Positions 25,855 to 33,705 of a stretch of 64,000 nucleotides of DNA are shown in pieces. The stretch is from Streptomyces sp. AC512_CC834 (GTDB lineage Bacteria > Actinomycetota > Actinomycetes > Streptomycetales > Streptomycetaceae). The notes beneath the pieces were generated by a model. The model saw nothing but the letters and a program-made list of their open reading frames with translations, was not told where the DNA came from and did no database searches. The stretch is taken from the NCBI RefSeq assembly GCF_019049325.1, contig NZ_JAGMUO010000029.1:85848-149847 (forward strand), given 5' to 3'. Position 1 is the first letter of the stretch, and every line of letters starts with the position of its first letter. The position numbers and the translations under genes are program-made.

Positions 25855-27198
25855 ATGGTGGAGACACACGGCGGGGGGCCGGACGACGGCGCCGCTGAGG
25901 TGCTCGACCGCCCGCTGCCCGACGGCGTGCGCCGCCGGGTCGTGCAGATCGTGTCCGACGGCTTCGGCTCACTCACCCTGGGCGAGCTGCCCGCACAACT
26001 GAGACAGTACGCCCGGTTCGCCCCCAACCGCAGAGCCAAGTTCGCCGGCAACGCCATGGCCGCCGCCGTGGAGACCGACCCGCTCTTCCGCCAGCGCATC
26101 GGCGACAAGCTCCGTGACGCCCAGCCGGAGCTGGCCGGCGCCCTGGACGCCGGTTCCGCACCCCCCGCGGCCGACCCCCTCGACGTGGCGGCCGCCGCCT
26201 ACGTACTGCGGCCGCACGGCTGGGTGAAGCTGGTGACCGCCGCCGGCGAGGAGGCGCAGCGCGCGGACGCCGAACGCGCCGACGAGGAGAGCCGCGCCGA
26301 GATGGAGCGGCTGCACGAGGCGCTGGCCCGGGCCCGGGAGCACACCAGGACCGAGACCGAGCGGCTGCGCGCCGAGCTGGAGTCGACGAAGCGGGAGACC
26401 GAGTCGCTGCACCGCAAGCTGCGCTCCGCCCTCAGCGACGTCAAGCGCGGCGAGGCGGCGCTGCGCAAGATCCGGGCCGAGATGGACACCGTCCGCGCCG
26501 AGGGGCAGACCCAGGTGTCCGCCGCCGAGAGCGAGTCCCGGCGGCTCAAGACCCGCCTCGGGGAGGCGGAGGCCGCCCTGGAGGCCACCCGCAAGGCCGC
26601 CCGCGAGGGACGCAGCGTCGAGGACATGCGCGTACGGCTGCTCCTGGACACCCTGCTGGACGCCACCCAGGGGCTGCGCCGCGAACTGGCGCTGCCCCCG
26701 GTGTCCGTGCGGCCCGCCGAGACCGTGGACGCCGTCGAGCCCGGCCGGATGACGCCGAAGGACATCGCCGCCCGCGCCCTGTCCGAGAACGACCCGGCCA
26801 TCCTCGACCAGTTGCTGGCGCTGCCGCAGGCGCACCTGGTCGTCGACGGCTACAACGTCACCAAGACCGGCTATCCGCAGATGCCGCTGGAGAAGCAGCG
26901 GCTGCGGCTGCTCGGCCAGCTCTCCCAGCTCGCCGCGCAGACCGGCGCCGAGATGACCTGCGTCTTCGACGGTGCCGAACTCGTGGCACCCGTGCTGCTC
27001 GCGCCGCCGCGCGGAGTGCGGGTGCTGTTCTCCAAGCCCGGCGTCACCGCCGACGAGCTGATCCGCCAACTGGTGCGGGCCGAGCCGCCGGGCCGGCCGG
27101 TCATCGTCGTCTCCACCGACCGCGAGGTGGCCGACGGCGTGGCGCGCGCCGGCGCACGCCCGGTGGCGTCCGTGGTGCTCCTCAAGCGGCTTTCCTAG
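25855..27198 (+). CDS. NYN (PIN-like) domain putative RNase with coiled coil
   Basis: 447 residues in three parts. The N-terminal helical region (about 1-130) contains RRRVVQIVSDGFGSLTLGELP. A long Glu/Arg-rich coiled coil spans about 130-255. The C-terminal YacP-like NYN nuclease domain (about 315-447) has AHLVVDGYNVTKTGYPQM (metal-binding Asp), CVFDGAE and IVVSTDREVADGVA, the spaced acidic residues expected of PIN-fold RNases. A role in RNA cleavage or surveillance is inferred from the fold. The ATG at 25855 is used. Confidence 0.88.
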   Translation: MVETHGGGPDDGAAEVLDRPLPDGVRRRVVQIVSDGFGSLTLGELPAQLRQYARFAPNRRAKFAGNAMAAAVETDPLFRQRIGDKLRDAQPELAGALDAGSAPPAADPLDVAAAAYVLRPHGWVKLVTAAGEEAQRADAERADEESRAEMERLHEALARAREHTRTETERLRAELESTKRETESLHRKLRSALSDVKRGEAALRKIRAEMDTVRAEGQTQVSAAESESRRLKTRLGEAEAALEATRKAAREGRSVEDMRVRLLLDTLLDATQGLRRELALPPVSVRPAETVDAVEPGRMTPKDIAARALSENDPAILDQLLALPQAHLVVDGYNVTKTGYPQMPLEKQRLRLLGQLSQLAAQTGAEMTCVFDGAELVAPVLLAPPRGVRVLFSKPGVTADELIRQLVRAEPPGRPVIVVSTDREVADGVARAGARPVASVVLLKRLS

Positions 27199-27229
27199 TC
27201 AACCGCAACGTAGGTGCCCTATGCCTGAA

Positions 27230-27257
27230 TTGACGGAACTGTCACGCAACGTAGTGT
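27230..27257 (+). promoter_or_regulatory. Candidate promoter for the first NlpC/P60 gene
   Basis: TTGACG (27230-27235), 16-bp spacer, TAGTGT (27252-27257), about 150 bp upstream of the GTG start. The sequence cgcaacgtag occurs twice nearby (27204-27213 and 27245-27254), a direct repeat that could bind a regulator. Confidence 0.45.
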
Positions 27258-27410
27258 CAGGCGAACGTCACTGCAGGTGAGTTGTGGCAAAGAATGCGGT
27301 GCGTAACCAGGATTTTTCGGCGGAGGATTTGAACTGATCACGAGTGGGTCACTAGGGTCATCGCTCGAACCCTCGAACGGGTGATCCCTCTCAAGAAGGA
27401 GCTCGTCTCC

Positions 27411-28451
27411 GTGGCGTCCCACCGTCGTCCCAAGCAGCCGAGCCGCACGCGCGTGACCGTGCTCACCACCGCTGCCGCCGCCGCTGTCGCTCTCAGCTCG
27501 CAGGCCGCCAACGCCGCGCCGAGCGAGAAGCCGAGCAAGGACGAGGTCAAGGCCAAGGTCGACAAGCTCTACGAGGAGGCCGAGCAGGCCACCGAGAAGT
27601 ACAACGGCGCCAAGGAGAAGCAGGACAAGCTCCAGAAGGAGATCTCCACCCTCCAGGACAACGTCGCCCGTGGCCAGGAGGAGCTCAACGACCTGCGCGA
27701 CGGCCTCGGTTCGATGGCCAGCGCCCAGTACCGCTCCGGCGGCATCGACCCCTCCCTCCAGCTCTTCCTGTCCGCCGACCCGGACAACTACCTGGACAAG
27801 GCCTCCACCCTCGACCAGCTCAGCGGCCAGCAGGTCGAGGCGTTGAAGAAGATCCAGGAGAAGCAGCGCGACCTCGCCCAGCAGCGCTCCGAGGCCTCCG
27901 AGAAGCTCAAGGACCTCTCCGCCACCCGCACCGAACTGGGCAAGAAGAAGAAGCAGGTCCAGGGCAAGCTCTCGTCCGCGCAGAAGCTGCTCAACACGCT
28001 CACCGAGAAGGAGAAGGCCGCCCTCGCCGCCGAGGAGCAGCGCGCCAACCGCAGCAGCGAGCGCGAGGTCCTCTCCGGCGCCGGGACGCCCGCCTCCGGC
28101 CGGGCCGCCGCGGCCTTCGCCGCCGCCCAGAGCAAGATAGGCACGCCCTACGTCTACGGCGCCACCGGCCCGTCCTCCTTCGACTGCTCGGGCCTGACCT
28201 CCTGGGCCTACGCCCAGGCCGGCGTCGGCATCCCGCGCACCTCGCAGGCGCAGACCGGCGCGGGCACCCGCATCTCCTCGATGGGCGACCTCCAGGTCGG
28301 CGACCTCGTCTTCTTCTTCAGCGACCTGCACCACGTCGGCCTCTACGCCGGCAACGGCCAGGTCCTGCACGCGCCGCGCACCGGCACGAACGTCCGCTAC
28401 GAGTCGATGAGCACCATCGGCGGTCCGTTCATGTTCGGCGTACGGGTCTGA
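27411..28451 (+). CDS. Secreted NlpC/P60 peptidoglycan endopeptidase
   Basis: Cuts stem peptides in peptidoglycan outside the cell. 346 residues: signal peptide ending around SSQAANAAP, a long Lys/Glu coiled coil (about 40-205), and a C-terminal NlpC/P60 domain (about 230-346). Catalytic Cys is in SSFDCSGLTSWAYAQAG, His in LHHVGLYAGNG, and a third polar His in VLHAPRTG. The layout matches the RipA/RipD type of cell-division hydrolases. The GTG at 27411 has agaaggag nine bases upstream. The next gene is a paralogue, so this is a tandem duplication. The 3' end begins a short tandem repeat. Confidence 0.95.
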   Translation: MASHRRPKQPSRTRVTVLTTAAAAAVALSSQAANAAPSEKPSKDEVKAKVDKLYEEAEQATEKYNGAKEKQDKLQKEISTLQDNVARGQEELNDLRDGLGSMASAQYRSGGIDPSLQLFLSADPDNYLDKASTLDQLSGQQVEALKKIQEKQRDLAQQRSEASEKLKDLSATRTELGKKKKQVQGKLSSAQKLLNTLTEKEKAALAAEEQRANRSSEREVLSGAGTPASGRAAAAFAAAQSKIGTPYVYGATGPSSFDCSGLTSWAYAQAGVGIPRTSQAQTGAGTRISSMGDLQVGDLVFFFSDLHHVGLYAGNGQVLHAPRTGTNVRYESMSTIGGPFMFGVRV

Positions 28452-28501
28452 TCACGTTCGGCTTACTGGTCTGATCACGTTCGGCGTACGGGTCTGACCC
28501 G
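28433..28501. repeat. Three 23-bp tandem repeats spanning a stop codon
   Basis: Units at 28433-28455, 28456-28478 and 28479-28501; the first covers the last codons and TGA of the NlpC/P60 gene. Units differ by a few bases. Each unit carries the same Phe-Gly-Val-Arg-Val-stop type sequence, pointing to slippage or duplication of the gene end. Confidence 0.85.
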
Positions 28502-28580
28502 AAGCCCCCGCCACCGGAAGCTCCGCACCACCCGAAGCCCCCCGCCACCCGAAGCTCCGCACCACCCGAAGTCGCCCTCG
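28498..28580. repeat. Tandem repeats in the gap between the NlpC/P60 genes
   Basis: Two near-identical units of about 34 bp based on cccgaagc...gccacccgaagctcc and a partial third. With the 23-bp repeats they fill much of the 307-bp gap between the paralogues. The rest of the gap (to 28758) holds only GC-rich sequence and the aaggag ribosome-binding site of the next gene. Confidence 0.75.
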
Positions 28581-28758
28581 CCGTGCCGCCCGTTCGGGCG
28601 AATCACGGTGCGGCCTTCTGACCCCCGCCCCGCCGGTGACCTGCGTCAGCGGCGGGGCGTCGCGTCGCGCGCCCCCCGAGGTCGTTGGCCGGTACCCCGC
28701 CGCGGGGTTACTGTCTGCCGCGTTTCCCCGTCCGCCAGCGGAAGGAGTGCGGCTTCCC

Positions 28759-29775
28759 GTGGGGTCCCATCGCCGCCTTGCACCATCCGGGTTCGACCGT
28801 GGCTCCACCGCCGCCGTCGGCCTGCTTTCCGTCGCCGCCGCAGTCCTGGGCGCCGTACCGGCCACGGCCGCCCCGCACGACGACCGGCGGGCGGAGGTGG
28901 ACCGGCTCCACACGGAGGCCGAGCAGGCGACCGAGGCCTACAACAAGGCCGACGCGCGCACCGACACGCTGCGCGAGGAGGTCACCACCGCCCAGGACTC
29001 GATCGCCCGGCAGCAGGAGCACGTCAACACCATGCGGGACGCGCTCGGTTCGCTGGCCGGCGCCCAGTACCGCTCCGGCGGCGTCGACCCGTCGCTGGCG
29101 CTGCTGCTCTCCGCCGACCCGGACGACTACCTCGACCGGGCCCTGGTGCTCGACCGGATCACCACCCGCCAGGCGGGCGAGCTGAAAGAACTCCAGCAGG
29201 CCGTGCGCGACCTCAGCCAGGACCGTGCCGAGGCCGCCCGCAAGCTCACCGAGCTGGAGAAGGGCCGCAAGGCCGTCGCCGACCACAAGAAGACCGTGGA
29301 GCGGAAACTCGCCAAGGCCCGAAAGCTGCTCGCCGCCCTCCCGGACGACGAACGCGCCGCCCACGCCCGCGGATCCCGTTCCGGCCGCGACGACCTCACC
29401 GCCCTCCCCGGCGCCGGGGCCTCCGCCTCCGGCCGTGCGGGGGCCGCCTTCGCCGCCGCCCGCTCCGCCCTCGGCAAGCCGTACGTCTGGGGCGCCAACG
29501 GCCCCTCCGGCTTCGACTGCTCGGGCCTGACGCAGTGGGCGTACGCGCAGGCCGGGGTCGGTCTGCCGCGCACCTCGCAGGCGCAGTCCGGCGCCGGGCA
29601 GCGGGTGTCCCTGGCCGAGGCGCGGCCCGGCGACCTGGTCGCCTACCGGGACGACGCCAGTCACATCGGCATGTACGCGGGCAACGGCCAGGTCATCCAC
29701 GCGCCCTACCCCGGCGCGCCGGTGCGCTACGACCCGGTCGGCATGATGCCGGTCTCCTCGGTCACCCGGGTGTGA
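28759..29775 (+). CDS. Secreted NlpC/P60 peptidoglycan endopeptidase, paralogue
   Basis: 338 residues with the same plan as the preceding gene: signal peptide (to about AVPATAAP), coiled coil, and NlpC/P60 domain. Cys is in SGFDCSGLTQWAYAQAG, His in SHIGMYAGNG, and the third His in VIHAPYPG. I start at the GTG at 28759, nine bases after aaggagtg, mirroring the upstream gene; the frame is open 123 bases further but has no ribosome-binding site there. Differences from its neighbour are greatest in the coiled coil, so the two may localise or cleave differently. Confidence 0.93.
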   Translation: MGSHRRLAPSGFDRGSTAAVGLLSVAAAVLGAVPATAAPHDDRRAEVDRLHTEAEQATEAYNKADARTDTLREEVTTAQDSIARQQEHVNTMRDALGSLAGAQYRSGGVDPSLALLLSADPDDYLDRALVLDRITTRQAGELKELQQAVRDLSQDRAEAARKLTELEKGRKAVADHKKTVERKLAKARKLLAALPDDERAAHARGSRSGRDDLTALPGAGASASGRAGAAFAAARSALGKPYVWGANGPSGFDCSGLTQWAYAQAGVGLPRTSQAQSGAGQRVSLAEARPGDLVAYRDDASHIGMYAGNGQVIHAPYPGAPVRYDPVGMMPVSSVTRV

Positions 29776-29842
29776 TCCCCGCGGCCCTCGAGACCACCTC
29801 GCCCGCTGCCGTCCGCCCTCCCGCGCCCGTACGATCGGGAAG

Positions 29843-31045
29843 GTGGCTGGTCGAAGGCGGGTGTCGGGTTCCTCGGTGGTGGCGCTGTGCCTGCTGCTCG
29901 TCGCGCTCGTGGCCTGCGGGGGCCGGACCGGCGCCGACCCCGTCCGGGCCGAGGTGCAGCGGGTGCTGGACCGGCGCGCGGCGGCCGTCCTCGACCACGA
30001 CCGGGCCGCCTACGCGGACACGGGCGGCACCGGAGCCGGAGCCGCCTTCGACAACCTGGGCGCGCTGCCGCTCGCAGCCTGGTCGTACCGGGTGCGGGAC
30101 GTGGAGCGCACCGGCGACACCGCCACCGCCGACGTCGAGCTGCGCTACCGCGTCGAGGGCTACGACCGGGGCCCCGTCAGCACCGGCCGCACCGTGCGGC
30201 TGAGCCGGGACGGCACGGCCGGGACGTGGGCCGTGACCTCCGACCGCCCCGCCAAGGAGTCCGGCCAGCAGCCCTGGGACCAGGGCGCGGTCCGGGTGGT
30301 CCGGGGCACGCACAGCCTCGTCCTCGGCGTCGGGCAGTCCACCGAGGCCCTGCGCCGCTTCGCCGACCTGGCCGACCGGGCGGTGCCCGCCGTCTCGGAC
30401 GCCTGGGACGGAGACTGGGCCCGCCGGGTGGTGGTGCTCGTCCCCCATTCGCTGGAGGGCATGGCGGGCCTGCTCGGCTCCCCCGCCTCGTCCTACCGGG
30501 GCATCGCCGCGGTCACCACCGGGGAGACCGGCGGCCGGGAGCACGCCCCGGCGGACCGGGTCATCGTCAACCCCGACGCCTACGGGCTGCTCGGCGACCT
30601 CGGCAAGCAGGTCGTGCTCACCCACGAGACCACCCACGTCGCCACCCGCGCCGACACCACCTCCGCCACCCCGCTGTGGCTCTCCGAGGGCTACGCCGAC
30701 TGGGTCGGCTACCGCGGCAGCGGACGCACCGCCGCCCAGGCCGCCCCCGAACTGGCCGCGGAGGTCGCCGAGGGCCGGGTGCCCGCGCGGCTGCCCACGG
30801 ACGACGACTTCGGCTTCACCGCCGACGCCGACGCGCTGGCCCGCGCCTACGAGGGCGGCTGGCTGGCCTGCCGGATGATCGCCGAGCAGTGGGGCGAGGA
30901 CCGGCTGGACGCGTTCTACCGTGCCGTGGGCACCCACGACGAGCGCGCCGGCGCCCTCGAGGACGCGATGAACGAGGTGCTCGGGATGACACCGGAGGAC
31001 TTCACGGCGCGCTGGCGGGACTATCTGCGGGCGCGGTTCGCCTGA
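29843..31045 (+). CDS. Lipoprotein zinc metallopeptidase (HExxH)
   Basis: 400 residues. The N-terminal signal ends in VALVACGG, a lipobox, so it is probably anchored outside the membrane. An NTF2-like or beta-rich region (about 30-140) precedes a gluzincin-type catalytic part. That part has THETTHVATR with the zinc histidines and, about 24 residues on, LSEGYADWVGY supplying the glutamate ligand. The GTG start lies seven bases after a -10-like TACGAT, with no ribosome-binding site, so a leaderless mRNA is likely. It follows the two NlpC/P60 genes and may act in wall or secreted-protein turnover. Its last 44 bases overlap the opposing GT87 gene. Confidence 0.85.
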   Translation: MAGRRRVSGSSVVALCLLLVALVACGGRTGADPVRAEVQRVLDRRAAAVLDHDRAAYADTGGTGAGAAFDNLGALPLAAWSYRVRDVERTGDTATADVELRYRVEGYDRGPVSTGRTVRLSRDGTAGTWAVTSDRPAKESGQQPWDQGAVRVVRGTHSLVLGVGQSTEALRRFADLADRAVPAVSDAWDGDWARRVVVLVPHSLEGMAGLLGSPASSYRGIAAVTTGETGGREHAPADRVIVNPDAYGLLGDLGKQVVLTHETTHVATRADTTSATPLWLSEGYADWVGYRGSGRTAAQAAPELAAEVAEGRVPARLPTDDDFGFTADADALARAYEGGWLACRMIAEQWGEDRLDAFYRAVGTHDERAGALEDAMNEVLGMTPEDFTARWRDYLRARFA

Positions 31046-32333
31046 GCCGCCCGGGCCGTCCGAACTGCCCGGGCCGCTCGGACGCCCCGCGCGACACCGT
31101 GCCGCGCCACAGGGCGCGGGCCGCGAGAAGGGCGGCCGCCACCAGCAGACCGTTGCGCACGAACAGGAGCGTGATGCCGAGCGGGTCACTGGCGACGACG
31201 TTCGCGAAGAACAGCGGGAACTCCAGCACCGTCACCAGGGCCGCCGCCAGCACCAGGGCGACCGGCACCCGCATCCGGCTCGCCCGGAAGCACCGGCAGA
31301 CCGCCGCGAGCCCGATCAGCCACACCATGTACTGCGGGCTGATCACCCGGCTCGTCACCGTGAACATCAGCACCGCCACGAAGGCCGCGTCCGCCGCCGT
31401 GTGCGCCGCGAACCCGGGGGCCGCCGACCGCGAGGACGCCGACCGCGAGGCCCTCAGCCGCCACAGCAGCAGCCAGCCGAACGCCACCGCGCTCAGCCCC
31501 AGCGAGACCGTGCCCACCGTGCCCACGTACGGGCCCAGGAACTCCATCGAGCCGTAGTTCAGCAGCACCCCGCCCTCCCACCCGAAGTGCCGGGCGAGGT
31601 GGAAGACCAGCGAGCCCAGCGACTCCACCTCGACACCCCGCTCGCGCTGGAACGTCAGGAACGCCCACGCCCCCGGCATCGTCACGGCGAAGACCACCGC
31701 GAGACCGGCACCGCCGAGCACGGCGGCGGCCCACGGCGCCCGCCCCCGCATCCCGAGAAGCAGCAGCGCCGGCCATACCTTCAGCAGCGCCCCGAGGGCC
31801 ACCAGGGCCCCCGCCACCCGCGGATGCCGGCCGGCGGCGAGCAGCGCGGCCACCGCGACGGCGGTGACCATCACGTCGTAGCGGGCGTACACCGTCGGAC
31901 CGAGCAGCGGTACGCCCGCCACCCACACCCACGCACCACGCGGCGAGCGCCCCGCACCCCGGCCCGCGTGCCACAGCAGCGCGAGCACGGCGGCGTCCGT
32001 GGCACAGGCGAGGACGAAGAAGGCCGTCGCGTACTCCAGGAAGGGCAGCAGGGCGGGGGAGAGGACCGCGAAGGCCGCCGCCGGCGGGTACTGCCAGGTG
32101 ACGTCGTCCAGCGGAAACGTTCCGGTGCGCAGGACGTCGTACCAGTCCCGGTAGATGACGGACACGTCGCTCGTGACGTCCGGACCGGGGAAGACCAGCA
32201 CCTTCAGCACGAACAGCAGCAGCACGAGACGCGTGACGCCCCAGGCCGTCAGCAGCCACACCGGTGACCGCCCCGCGTCCCTCGTCTCCACGTGCTCCCT
32301 GCCCGTCCACGCCTGCCCTGCTGATGCGGCCAT
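31002..32333 (-). CDS. GT87-type polyprenyl-phosphate mannosyltransferase
   Basis: 443-residue integral membrane glycosyltransferase with about ten hydrophobic helices. The first extracellular loop carries acidic residues (VSVIYRDWYDVLRTG) as in GT-C enzymes that use polyprenyl-phospho-mannose. YPPAAAFAVLSP is a family stretch. In mycobacteria the corresponding neighbour (Rv2181, from memory) is an alpha-1,2-mannosyltransferase for lipomannan and lipoarabinomannan side chains. A glycolipid or glycoprotein mannosylation role is therefore likely here too. It is divergent from pimB. Substrate not provable from sequence. Confidence 0.85.
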   Translation of the reverse strand: MAASAGQAWTGREHVETRDAGRSPVWLLTAWGVTRLVLLLFVLKVLVFPGPDVTSDVSVIYRDWYDVLRTGTFPLDDVTWQYPPAAAFAVLSPALLPFLEYATAFFVLACATDAAVLALLWHAGRGAGRSPRGAWVWVAGVPLLGPTVYARYDVMVTAVAVAALLAAGRHPRVAGALVALGALLKVWPALLLLGMRGRAPWAAAVLGGAGLAVVFAVTMPGAWAFLTFQRERGVEVESLGSLVFHLARHFGWEGGVLLNYGSMEFLGPYVGTVGTVSLGLSAVAFGWLLLWRLRASRSASSRSAAPGFAAHTAADAAFVAVLMFTVTSRVISPQYMVWLIGLAAVCRCFRASRMRVPVALVLAAALVTVLEFPLFFANVVASDPLGITLLFVRNGLLVAAALLAARALWRGTVSRGASERPGQFGRPGRLRRTAPADSPASAP

Positions 32334-32413
32334 GATGACCCGGACACCTGTGGACCTGCCACAGGACGCGGCCGGGCCCGGGGCCGTACGGCGGGTTCGG
32401 TAGGGTCGGCGGC

Positions 32414-33556
32414 GTGCGCAAGACCTTGATCGTGACGAACGACTTCCCGCCCCGCCCGGGCGGCATCCAGGCCTTCCTGCACAACATGGCGCTGCGCCTG
32501 GACCCCGAGCACCTCGTCGTCTACGCCTCCACCTGGAAGCGCGGCCGCGAGGGCACCGAGGCCACCGCCGCCTTCGACGCCGAGCAGCCCTTCACCGTCG
32601 TACGGGACCGCACGACGATGCTCCTGCCGACACCGGGCGCGACCCGCCGGGCGGCCGGGCTGCTGCGCGAGCACGGCTGCACCTCGGTGTGGTTCGGCGC
32701 GGCGGCCCCCCTCGGCCTGATGGCACCGGCGCTGCGCAGGGCGGGCGCCGAGCGCCTCGTCGCCACCACCCACGGCCACGAGGCGGGCTGGGCCCAGTTG
32801 CCCGCCGCCCGGCAACTGCTGCGCCGGATCGGGGAGTCGACGGACACGATCACCTACCTCGGCGAGTACACGCGCACCCGGATCGCCGGCGCGCTGACGC
32901 CCGAGGCCGCCACCCGGATGCGGCAACTGCCGCCCGGCGTCGACGAGAAGACCTTCCACCCGGACAGCGGCGGCGACCAGGTGCGGGCCCGCCTGGGCCT
33001 GACCGACCGGCCGGTCGTGGTGTGCGTCTCGCGGCTGGTGCCCCGCAAGGGCCAGGACACCCTGATCCGGGCGCTGCCACGCATCCTCGCCGCCGAGCCG
33101 GACGCCGTCCTGCTGATCGTCGGCGGCGGCCCCTACGAGAGGGACCTGCGCCGCCTGGCGGTCGAGACGGGAGTGGCCGCCTCCGTCCGCTTCACCGGCG
33201 CCGTCCCCTGGTCCGAGCTGCCCGCGCACTACGGCGCCGGGGACGTCTTCGCCATGCCCTGCCGCACCCGCCGGGGCGGCCTCGACGTGGAGGGCCTCGG
33301 CATCGTCTACCTCGAAGCCTCCGCGACCGGCCTCCCCGTCGTCGCCGGCGACTCCGGCGGCGCCCCCGACGCGGTGCTCGACGGCGAGACGGGCTGGGTG
33401 GTGCGCGGCGACTCGTACGAAGAGACGGCGGACCGGATCGTCACGCTCCTCGGCGACCCGGAACTGCGCCACAGGATGGGCGAGCGAGGCCGCAGATGGG
33501 TCGAGGAGAAGTGGCGCTGGGACCTACTGGCAGAACACCTGAAGGCCCTGCTGTAA
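32414..33556 (+). CDS. pimB: GT4 glycosyltransferase, PimB'-like mannosyltransferase
   Basis: 380-residue cytoplasmic GT-B enzyme. The N-terminal VTNDFPPRPGGIQAFL, the THGHE active-site region and VVVCVSRLVPRKGQD resemble PimB' (Rv2188c, recalled). That enzyme adds the second mannose to phosphatidylinositol mannoside from GDP-mannose. The donor site EGLGIVYLEASATGLPVVAGDSGGAPDAV fits the GT4 EX7E motif. A TAGGGT box (32401-32406) ends seven bases before the GTG, pointing to a leaderless transcript. Next to a GT87 and an acyl-CoA ligase in the same order as mycobacteria, which supports the call. Confidence 0.87.
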   Translation: MRKTLIVTNDFPPRPGGIQAFLHNMALRLDPEHLVVYASTWKRGREGTEATAAFDAEQPFTVVRDRTTMLLPTPGATRRAAGLLREHGCTSVWFGAAAPLGLMAPALRRAGAERLVATTHGHEAGWAQLPAARQLLRRIGESTDTITYLGEYTRTRIAGALTPEAATRMRQLPPGVDEKTFHPDSGGDQVRARLGLTDRPVVVCVSRLVPRKGQDTLIRALPRILAAEPDAVLLIVGGGPYERDLRRLAVETGVAASVRFTGAVPWSELPAHYGAGDVFAMPCRTRRGGLDVEGLGIVYLEASATGLPVVAGDSGGAPDAVLDGETGWVVRGDSYEETADRIVTLLGDPELRHRMGERGRRWVEEKWRWDLLAEHLKALL

Positions 33557-33597
33557 CGCAGGGAGCCTTGGAGGCGAGCGGCAAGCTGGACTCACTC

Positions 33598-33705
33598 AGG
33601 GGCGCGGGGCTGTGACATTGTGCGACTCCGCCGCGTGGGCGCGAACAACCACGACGAACCCGCACCCGCCCACGGCGAACGGGAGGCACCCCGGTAGGCG
33701 CCCCT
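33598..33705. repeat. Dispersed intergenic repeat, copy D
   Basis: Starts aggggcgcggggctg and ends gtaggcgcccct. It lies between the convergent pimB and acyl-CoA ligase genes. Its last two bases are part of the ligase stop codon on the - strand. Confidence 0.8.

Noticed and set aside
27199..27410. Cyclic di-AMP (ydaO-type) riboswitch before the NlpC/P60 gene
   Set aside because: Such riboswitches precede some Streptomyces wall hydrolase genes, but I could not find the conserved core here, only a promoter and a direct repeat.
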